Source: Paracoccus mutanolyticus
GTDB lineage: Bacteria > Pseudomonadota > Alphaproteobacteria > Rhodobacterales > Rhodobacteraceae
Assembly: GCF_003285265.1 (NCBI RefSeq)
Contig: NZ_CP030239.1
Coordinates: forward strand, 62,001-126,000
DNA: 64,000 bases
Direction: 5' to 3'
The notes beneath the pieces were generated by a model. The model searched no databases, was not told the origin of the DNA, and saw nothing but the letters and a program-made list of their open reading frames with translations. The stretch's first letter is position 1. Each line of letters opens with the position of its first letter. Below, in pieces: positions 58,109 to 64,000 of this stretch. Both the position numbers and the translations under genes were made by a program.

Positions 58109-58654
58109 GCCCCGCTGCCGCCTTTGCGCAGTCAAAGGGGGCCATGGACAAAGCCCACCAGCCGGGTTATGGCGCTTCGCGTCACGCGGCGCCAATCCAC
58201 AAAGTAGCCTGTCCGCCATAACAATGGGACAGTGTGGAAAAATGGCTGAAACGCACAAGACGACCGCCCGTCATCCAGCGTTTCGGCGTACAGCGCAGTT
58301 AACCGAGGATCGAGCGCAATATACATCGGCGTCGATGCCGCTCGCACAGCGTCTGGAAAGGCACGTCGAACAGGCCCGCGCCCGCTGCCGGCCTTCCGAT
58401 GATCGAGGAAACGACATCCGGGAAAGCGGATGCCTCATTTCTGCCGCTGGGGATCTCGACACAGCGGATGTATGCAGCCCCGGGAACCGCCGAGTTTGCC
58501 GCAGAATATGCCTTGCTGATGCGCGGTCGCCCGCCCGCCCCGAAGCGGACGGGACCGGTGGGATGCCGTATTGTGCCCGACCCAGGATGCCGGCCTCCGG
58601 CACAGGTCGCCCGCCAGGTTTTGTGCGGCGAACGCGGCGTTTCCAGCGTCAGCC
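58109..58654. other. Unassigned patchwork
   Basis: A plus-strand run, STQRMYAAPGTAEFAAEYAL (near 58455), faintly resembles the start of phage-type integrases, and a minus-strand run, MYIALDPRLTALYAETLDDG (58320), is unassigned. Confidence 0.35.
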
Positions 58655-58865
58655 GCAGTCTCTCGGTGTATCGGATCGACAGATACTGGCTGCCCCGATC
58701 ACTGTGATGGATCAGCTTATCGGCCTCGCCCGGCGCACGCTGGCAGATGGCCTGGTTCAGGGCATCGAGGACGAAGCCGGTCGCCATCGATGTCGAGACG
58801 CGCCAACCGACGATCTTTCGGGCGAAGACGTCGATGATGAGGCTAGTTCCGTGCGTCAGCGGCCG
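58655..58865 (-). mobile_element. IS3-family OrfB (integrase core) fragment
   Basis: The frame IIDVFARKIVGWRVSTSMAT, GFVLDALNQAI, GEADKLIHHSDRGSQYLSIR is the rve core of IS3 OrfB. It contains the second catalytic Asp in HHSDRGSQY (DDE motif). The first Asp and the final Glu lie outside the piece. Confidence 0.9.
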
Positions 58866-59204
58866 TCGGGAAGATCGGCGCGCAACGCGACGCCGTGGCC
58901 CTGATAGCGGAATTCGTCATGATCTTCGGATCCTGCGCATCGCGCGCGATGACGACCGCGTCATTCCCAAGCCGCTGCGCGCAGCTTTTCGACATGGACG
59001 TTGTCGGGCCATTCCGTGGCCACGGCCGAGTTCAGGTCGGATCTCGGCCTCGGTATCGTTCGTTGAATTTGGTGTTGAGCAGGCTGCCGCGGCAAATGAT
59101 CACCGGCGCCACCTGCACGACCAGTCGCGGGCGCTGACCGCATCGGTAAAGGACACGCTGTCAGCGGGGGGCGCCGCCGAAGGGCATGGTCGGACTCTTC
59201 TTGC
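58866..59204. other. No recognisable gene
   Basis: A minus-strand run, VATEWPDNVHVEKLRAAAWE (near 58960-59020), is unassigned. Confidence 0.35.
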
Positions 59205-59720
59205 GTCAATTACGAATGCCGGGCGCCACCGAGGTCGTGCGGATCACCATCTCCATCGTTGTTGTTGATGAACCTGATGACGCCAGCGCCGGTCCGACCG
59301 GCAGGCCGATGGGGCCGGCGATCTTGCCCACAGCGCGGCTTCCGGCCAGGGCCACGTCGAGCGGAAGGCCGCCGGCAAAGCCTTCGGGGTCGATCTTGCC
59401 CACCACCAGATCGGCGTCGGTCACCGCCGGACGCAGACCGCCGCGGCCATAGCACGCGGGCCCCGGCTCGGACCCCGCGTTTCGCGGCCCGACCGACAGC
59501 CGCCGGCGTCGTCGATCACGCCGACCGAGCCACCGCCCGCGCCGATGGTCACCAGGTCGATCATCGGCGCAGCACCGGATGTCCGAGACATGTCGCGCTG
59601 GTTCAGGATCTTCAGCTGGCCGCCGGGGATAGTCGACACGTCGGACGAAGGTGCCGCCGATATCGACGGCGATGTTGGCGTAGCCAGCATCTGGCCTCGG
59701 CAGTGCCAGCGATACGCCGC
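59205..59720 (-). pseudogene. Hydantoinase A-family central part, frameshifted
   Basis: In order on the minus strand: [32 protein letters not shown], the conserved GAGGGS motif with serine; [16 protein letters not shown] and [20 protein letters not shown]; and FINNN with MEMVIRTTSVAPGI. At least three shifts occur. This is about 170 residues of the ATPase-like oxoprolinase subunit. Further HyuA/HyuB pieces lie on both sides. Confidence 0.8.
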
Positions 59721-59959
59721 CGGCCGGGCCCGAAGGGATGCGGATCGGGCGCCGCGCTGCAGGGCGTCCACGGTCGAGCGCCGCCTTCGATGCATGTCGC
59801 GTTTCGAGGTCACGCCCGCCGCACGCAGCCGGGCGTCCAGGTCGCGCAGGAACAGGAGGCCTTGGCCCTGGCTTTCAATGCGCCGGTCGAGCAGCATCAT
59901 GGTCCCGCCGGCATCTGCGCCGCCTGGCGGCCATGGTGACCGAGGCGCGGGTGGAAAAC
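59721..59959. other. Unassigned
   Basis: A minus-strand run, [20 protein letters not shown] followed by DARLRAAGV (near 59800-59900), looks coding but is not assigned. Confidence 0.4.
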
Positions 59960-60141
59960 ATTTCCGCTATGCCCACGCCTTCCCGCGCTGCGTCGCCATG
60001 ATCGCCTCGGGTGCCATCGACGTGAAGCCGTTGATTACCCGCACCTTCGACTTCAAGGACAGCGTGCAGGCGTTCCGCATCGCCGCCTCGGCGCCGCCGG
60101 GGGATGTCAAGATGCAGATCGTCCTGCCGCAGCAAGGATAA
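59960..60141 (+). pseudogene. Zinc alcohol dehydrogenase (xylitol/sorbitol type) C-terminal fragment
   Basis: The frame [40 protein letters not shown] and [17 protein letters not shown], with TAA at 60139-60141, is the complete C-terminus of xylitol-dehydrogenase-like enzymes. It is followed four bases later by the start of a sugar ABC ATPase, so a true operon junction has been preserved here. Confidence 0.85.
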
Positions 60142-60145
60142 CACC

Positions 60146-60200
60146 ATGGCAAACGTCAAGATCGACAAGGTATTCAAGCGCTATGGCGCGGTGCAGGTAT
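60146..60200 (+). pseudogene. UgpC/MalK-type sugar ABC ATPase, first codons only
   Basis: The frame MANVKIDKVFKRYGAVQV is the typical start of carbohydrate ABC ATPases. It breaks off before Walker A, where minus-strand hydantoinase A sequence takes over. Confidence 0.75.
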
Positions 60201-60475
60201 GCACGGAAGCCGTGGGTGGTGATCATCCCGCATTCCGCGCCTTGTGCTCGATGGTGATGTTCGTTGCGGAAGTGGTGCCGTGGACGATGGTCTCGACCTC
60301 GGACGGGTCGATCCCCGCCTGGTCGCAGATGCCACCGCCGCCCGGGCACCAGCAATATCGACTGGTTCTTCCTGATCGCCGGCAATACAGCTATCCTACG
60401 ACATTAAATCCTCATACCAATTCCAACACATCCCCACCCCCCACATCGACGCCAATCCTGGCCACGTGACAACAC
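60201..60475 (-). pseudogene. Hydantoinase A-family N-terminal part, frameshifted
   Basis: The minus strand starts VARIGVDVGG (about 60440-60475, the phosphate-binding GVDxGGTFTD motif cut short). Further on comes DPSEVETIVHGTTSATN (about 60240-60300), the HGTT motif. The order fits one gene running leftward into the central part at 59205-59720, with other DNA between. Confidence 0.7.
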
Positions 60476-60574
60476 TCAGTTGGTTACTCGCGCCCGTCTT
60501 CGCGGCGCTGAAAAAGGCGCCGGACGCAAGGGACCGGCGCCAGCTCGGAGGTTCATTCCGCCGCCATCTTCTGG

Positions 60575-60720
60575 GCGCCGAATAGCCGTCGATATAGGCC
60601 GTCTCGTCGATCTCGCGCGGGACGCCGCGCATGAAGCCTTCCAGGATCCAGACGGCCAGCGGCACGTTGAACAGGCAATGTGCGAGCGCCACCGCGATAT
60701 GGGTGTCGAAAAGCCATCGC
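60575..60720 (-). pseudogene. MalG-type sugar ABC permease fragment
   Basis: The frame HCLFNVPLAVWILEGFMRGV and PREIDETAYIDGYS contains the start of the EAA loop (typical xPxEIxEAAxIDGAS), the ATPase-contact region of carbohydrate permeases. Confidence 0.85.
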
Positions 60721-60759
60721 CGACCAAACCGCGCAGTTCTTTGGGCACTACCAATCGGG

Positions 60760-60930
60760 CAAGCCGGTGTCGATCACATGGGTCACGCCGCCGACCCAGC
60801 CGATCAGCTCGCCCTGGTGAAAGATCGGCACGATGGTGTGGATGTCGCAGGGATGGACGTTGCCGATCAGGCTGTCGTTGTTGCAGAAGATGTCCTTGTC
60901 CTTGATGCCTACCACCTCGCCCGACTTGTT
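60760..60930 (-). pseudogene. Hydantoinase B-family N-terminal fragment
   Basis: The frame KDKDIFCNNDSLIGNVHPCD and IHTIVPIFHQGELIGWVGGV, then THVIDTG, matches HyuB (typical DVxxxNDPYxGxxHxxDxxxxxPVFxxGxLxxWxxxxxHxxDxGG), although the NDPY motif reads NDSL. Confidence 0.8.
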
Positions 60931-61054
60931 TGCCTCAGGCCCAGCTTGCCCGAGAAGCGCTCCAGCAGTTCCCAGGCCTCGTTTCCGTATTTCGGTGGCC
61001 ACGTGCAAGACCGTGTAGGTGCGCGGCGCGGAACGCCTTCGAGAGCTGCACGAT

Positions 61055-61200
61055 GAGGCCGGGGCAGTGCTTTTCCAGCCCCTCCTTGAGCGCGGCGAAG
61101 CGGTCCGGGTCGCTGGTCGGGCGGCCCTCGTCGTCGCGGACGTGGCAATGGGCAATGCTCGCACCCGCCTCGAAAGCCGCGCTCCTTCTACAGTTCATTG
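61055..61200 (-). pseudogene. BKACE (DUF849) beta-keto acid cleavage enzyme fragment
   Basis: The frame AAFEAGASIAHCHVRDDEGR, PTSDPDRFAALKEGLEKHCP and GLIVQLS has the zinc-site HxH (AHCHVRD) of the 3-keto-5-aminohexanoate cleavage family. Confidence 0.8.
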
Positions 61201-61429
61201 GCGGTGCGAAGCTCCCGCACCTCGCGATCCAGTTCCTTGGTGTCCTTCTTCGCTCATGATCGAGCTCCCTGTCTGGGTAGAAAGGCGCAGCGCTGCGCCG
61301 GGTATCCGAGCCGCCGGCATCCATCGTCCGCCGCTCTGGGGGCATCCCCGCGGTGCCCGACCCGGCAGAAAGGCCTGCCAGCATTATGCGTCAGCATATG
61401 CATCAATCGCGGGGCGCCGTTCCATGAGC
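61201..61429. other. Unassigned; faint IS3 OrfA-like run
   Basis: On the minus strand near 61195-61255, MSEEDTKELDREVRELRTAN resembles the RELRRAN region of IS3 OrfA. The rest has no assignment. Confidence 0.4.
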
Positions 61430-61690
61430 GATCATTCCGGCACGAGAAGCCTCCTTCGTCACCCTGGCCCAGGAACTCGCTTTCGCCGCGCCGCCGACCG
61501 GCTGAACCTGACGCAATCGGCCGTCAGCCACACCATGCGCAAGTTCGAGGACCGCCATCGCGTCGCCGTCTGGCAGAAAGAGGGGCGCGGACTGCGCCTG
61601 ACCCAGGCCGGGCGATACCTGCTGGCGCTGGCGCCTGCAGCGCGGCATGCGTCCTCGACCAGTTGGCCCGGCGCATCGCCAGGCAACCTG
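61430..61690 (+). pseudogene. LysR-family regulator N-terminal fragment, frameshifted
   Basis: The frame FVTLAQEL with AADRLNLTQSAVSHTMRKFE, DRHRVAVWQKEGRGLRLTQA and GRYLLALA is a LysR helix-turn-helix (typical AAxRLNLTQSAVSxxIxxLExxLGxxLFxRxGRxxxLTxAG). One shift lies near its start. The effector domain is absent. Confidence 0.85.
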
Positions 61691-61984
61691 GTAGGCGATG
61701 GGGCTCCACTCGAGCCCCGCTTCATGTTCTGGCCGACAATGGCGCGGTTCCGGCTTCCCGGAAGGTCGAAAAATCCTTTCACGCGATCCTGCTTGCGGCC
61801 AAGGCCGCTTTCGAATTTCGAGCTTGACGTAGCGGTAATGCGGCTCGTCCACCGGGTCGATGACCACCAGCCCGTCGGGGCCGTAATTGCCCAGGAACAC
61901 CTGGATGCCGGTCGAGCCCAGCAGGGTGCCGGTGGTCACGCCCTGCGGCCTGGCGAGCCACGACTCTCCTGGGCGATACCCAGT
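61691..61984. other. Unassigned; coherent run on the minus strand
   Basis: TGTLLGSTGIQVFLGNYGPD followed by GLVVIDPVDEPHYRYVKLEI (about 61815-61940, minus strand) is clearly protein-like, but I cannot name the family. Confidence 0.4.
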
Positions 61985-62060
61985 CCCAACCCGTTGCCCC
62001 CCCGGCTGCGCTGATCCAGCCGGAGCGGCACGGATGACAGCGCATCGAGGCAGCGGTCAA
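61985..62060 (-). pseudogene. Histidine kinase ATPase-domain slice (tentative)
   Basis: The frame DQRSRGGNGLGLGIAQES resembles the G2 box (RxxGGxGLGLAIxxxI) of sensor kinases. It is very short. Confidence 0.4.
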
Positions 62061-62272
62061 CTTGCCCTGCTGGGCCGGTCGCGGCCGGGCTGGGCGTGCC
62101 GTCTATCCCGAAAGCCTGATCGGATTTCTGGGCCGCAGCGTCGAGGTGCGCCCGATCATCCACCCGCAGTTCCGCATCAGCAGCGCCTGACCAGGACTGG
62201 GACACGTGGCTCAATGCTCCCTGGGAGATCGCCAAGCTGCTGCAGCGTCCGCTCCCGGGAGCCGTTATCCCT
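62061..62272. other. No recognisable gene
   Basis: A plus-strand run, SLIGFLGRSVEVRPIIHPQF (near 62120), is unassigned. Confidence 0.35.
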
Positions 62273-62340
62273 CTGACCGCTGGTTGCGCGGGATATTGTC
62301 GATCCTGTTGTTCATGTCGGGCATCAAACTCGTCTGGTGA
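62273..62340 (+). pseudogene. Sulfite exporter TauE/SafE-type C-terminal slice (tentative)
   Basis: The frame LRGILSILLFMSGIKLVW with TGA at 62338-62340 fits the last helix of TauE/SafE exporters (typical LRxxFxxLLLxxGxKLLW). It is short. Confidence 0.45.
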
Positions 62341-62392
62341 CCGGCAGCTTTGTCCCGCAGAGCTGCCCCACTGGCCCGGTTGATGTGGCAGG

Positions 62393-62845
62393 ATGACCGA
62401 CATAGCTGGAATAGACCGGACCGGCCGCAGCCTGGATGACATGTGGCGAGAGCTTGACGAGGGTGTGGCTCTGTTCGCGGCTTGCTGGCAGGCACCTGTG
62501 CCCTGCGTTGCCGTTGAGAACCCCATCATGCATCGGCACGCGCGCGAGCGCATGCCACCTGATCTCCCGCGGCCTCAGATCATCCAGCCGTGGTGGTTCG
62601 GAGAGCCCGCATTCAAGGCCACGGGCTTCTACCTGCGCGGCCTTCCGCCCTTGGCACCCACTAACCGCCTGATCCCACCTAAGCCCAAGGACGATCCCGA
62701 GACGCACAAGGCCTGGTCAGCCATCCATCGCGCGCCGCTAAGGCCAGATCGCTGGAAGATCCGCAGCCGCAGTTTGCAGGGATCGCCGCCGCTTGTGCCG
62801 CGCAATCGCGTGGCGCATCAGCACCAGTTCAGGCGGACTGCATGA
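62393..62845 (+). CDS. Phage-type DNA methylase-like protein (tentative)
   Basis: The 150-residue frame begins MTDIAGIDRTGRSLDDMWRE and contains VPCVAVENPIMHRHA (an ENP motif like that of cytosine methylases), IIQPWWFGEPAFKATGFYLR and GLPPLAPTNRLIPP, then AWSAIHRAPLRPDRWKIRSR. Proteins with ENPxM and QPWxFGxxxxKxTxLxLxGLPxL occur in phages and are annotated as DNA methylase-like. It looks almost intact except near the C-terminus, where the frame leaves the family. No clear ribosome site was seen, so it may be the 3' part of a longer gene. Confidence 0.6.
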   Translation: MTDIAGIDRTGRSLDDMWRELDEGVALFAACWQAPVPCVAVENPIMHRHARERMPPDLPRPQIIQPWWFGEPAFKATGFYLRGLPPLAPTNRLIPPKPKDDPETHKAWSAIHRAPLRPDRWKIRSRSLQGSPPLVPRNRVAHQHQFRRTA

Positions 62846-63194
62846 CCCGCTATCGAACCGCACTGGACGGCCTCGGTGTGGCTGCGCTCATGTCTAGCTG
62901 ACCTCTTGGGGGCACCCGGGCCGAGGAGGGGAGGCTTTGGGGGCAATAGAAGGCCGAGAGCATCCTTTGGTCAACCGCCAGATTCAAGGTGTGCAGGGTG
63001 TGGCAAATTGTCCTATGTCTGGTTCCGGGCCCAGCCTTTAGGGGGTGGGGCTTAACCGACTCATCGCACTGGCGGACCTATCCCGCCGATCGAGCATCCC
63101 ACGGACGTCCAGATGATGTCGGACCCTTCCGGGCGGTGGCTCTTGGCAGACGCCCCAGCAGCATCGTGCAGCAGATGCCGGATCCACCGAGGAT
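62846..63194. other. No recognisable gene
   Basis: This is about 350 bases without an assigned product, with G-rich runs at 62905-62945. Confidence 0.45.
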
Positions 63195-63390
63195 CGCGGA
63201 GGCAGCGACAGCGCGGCAAAACTGCGCGGCTGGATGAGGTGGCAGACGAAATCCGCGGCAAGGGAGGACGGGCCCATGCGTCCGCCGGAGACATTGGCCT
63301 TCCGGAAACCCATGCGCGCCTTGTCGCGGAGGCGATACGCGAATTCGGGGGCCTCGACGACATCGCGAATGCCGGCACCGCCGAATACAA
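63195..63390 (+). pseudogene. Short-chain dehydrogenase N-terminal fragment
   Basis: The frame ARLDEVADEIRGKGGRAHAS, AGDIGLPETHARLVAEAIRE and FGGLDDIANAGTA covers beta-2 to beta-4 of an SDR; NAG is the remainder of the NNAG motif. The TGxxxGxG cofactor motif is upstream and missing. Confidence 0.8.
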
Positions 63391-64000
63391 GCACTTTATG
63401 GGGCCGATCATTAACCGCGCCCGCGCCGCCCGCATCCCGGCGCAAACCGCATGCGTGCCAAACGCAATCCGAGCCTAACAACACGGCACAACTATATCGT
63501 CAGGAAAATGGAAGCCGAACTGTTCGGTTGTTATGACCATGACTTTAATGGGGAAGGTCACATCAGCTATACTCTCACAGATCGCGCCGCGCCCGAGGGG
63601 CAGGTGGACCGCGAGCAGGTTGTGCAATATCCCTGAAACTCGCCCGCTACCGACGCGCCAAGCTCCCAGGGGTTGCGACTTTGCAGCGGAAGCGTCGGTC
63701 GCCGGCAGGCCGCCAAAGGCGAAATCATCGCGCGGTCCGAGCCCGCACGCCCCCGCCCGCCGCGCCCACGGACAACACGGCGCTGGTGGATGTAATGGAC
63801 GAGCGTTGAAACGTTGACTGCGTATCTTCGAGCACGCTCGGTCTTGACGGTGGTCTGGCGGACGACATTAGAGCAAAAACTGCCGCTTCGCCGCCGACAG
63901 CCCCGCCCGCCGCGCCGGAGCCTCTGGTGGGCAAGGCCCCGAGAGAAGCCGCATGAGACGCCGGCTACATGGCGATGGGTGATTGCCGCATCTGCGGTCA
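63391..64000. other. Unassigned patchwork
   Basis: A plus-strand frame at 63508-63636 (MEAELFGCYDHDFNGEGHIS) looks coding but is not recognised. The final 350 bases show only high-GC shadow frames. Confidence 0.35.

Noticed and set aside
7514..64000. Reading the region as a normal genomic island with cargo operons
   Set aside because: Too few complete genes, slices shorter than domains, mixed strands without spacing, and patches inside genes do not fit island structure.
1..64000. rRNA genes or additional tRNAs
   Set aside because: None were recognised other than tRNA-Asn; no 16S/23S conserved segments were seen.

Overview
The window looks like a draft-quality contig of a high-GC alphaproteobacterium, most likely a Paracoccus or close Rhodobacteraceae relative. 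The evidence is the codon use, the fabD-fabG-acpP order, an alphaproteobacterial ETC complex I subunit, DnaE2, TrbE/VirB9-type conjugation pieces and many hydantoinase/oxoprolinase-like pieces. The taxonomic call is an inference from gene content only.

Region 1 (1-7.5 kb) is ordinary chromosome. A BMP-type ABC importer (two permeases and a binding protein) converges on dps. Then, on the minus strand, come fabD, fabG and acpP, preceded by an EnvZ-like sensor kinase that diverges from a metallo-beta-lactamase-fold hydrolase. The region ends with tRNA-Asn(GTT). Gene order is normal, but five of the conserved genes (second permease, fabG, fabD, kinase, hydrolase) carry single-base frameshifts. 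Two of them are normally essential, so base-level consensus error is the simplest explanation.

Region 2 (7.5-64 kb) starts directly after the tRNA and is very different. It is a patchwork of gene pieces, mostly 70-300 bp, on both strands and from unrelated functions. They abut without regulatory spacing. A few islands are longer: a DnaE2 3' part (15.2-16.3 kb); a secreted-protein pair with a zinc-ribbon gene (19.2-21.4 kb); an accessory cluster (25.2-29.6 kb) with a promoter/operator, an unknown gene, a GIY-YIG-like zinc-ribbon gene and an AAA/M41 FtsH-like protease; an intact antitoxin/PIN-toxin pair (30.1-30.9 kb); an IS1182-family remnant (31.5-32.2 kb); a decayed clpB (39.7-41.0 kb); a decayed second ftsH (42.2-43.3 kb); and an intact istB (47.7-48.5 kb).

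Remnants of at least seven IS families (IS3, IS5, IS21, IS110, IS701, IS1182, IS1595) and of conjugation, plasmid and phage genes are scattered through it. Short foreign patches are embedded inside otherwise continuous genes, and one 151-bp piece of istB is duplicated exactly. A 192-bp direct repeat carrying phased 16-bp units is the clearest structured non-coding element. I judge mis-assembly or chimeric reads the most likely cause of the mosaic. A real fragment-capturing 'graveyard' at a tRNA integration site is the biological alternative. Almost no genes in region 2 can be working together as an operon, apart from the toxin pair and possibly the 25-29.6 kb cluster.
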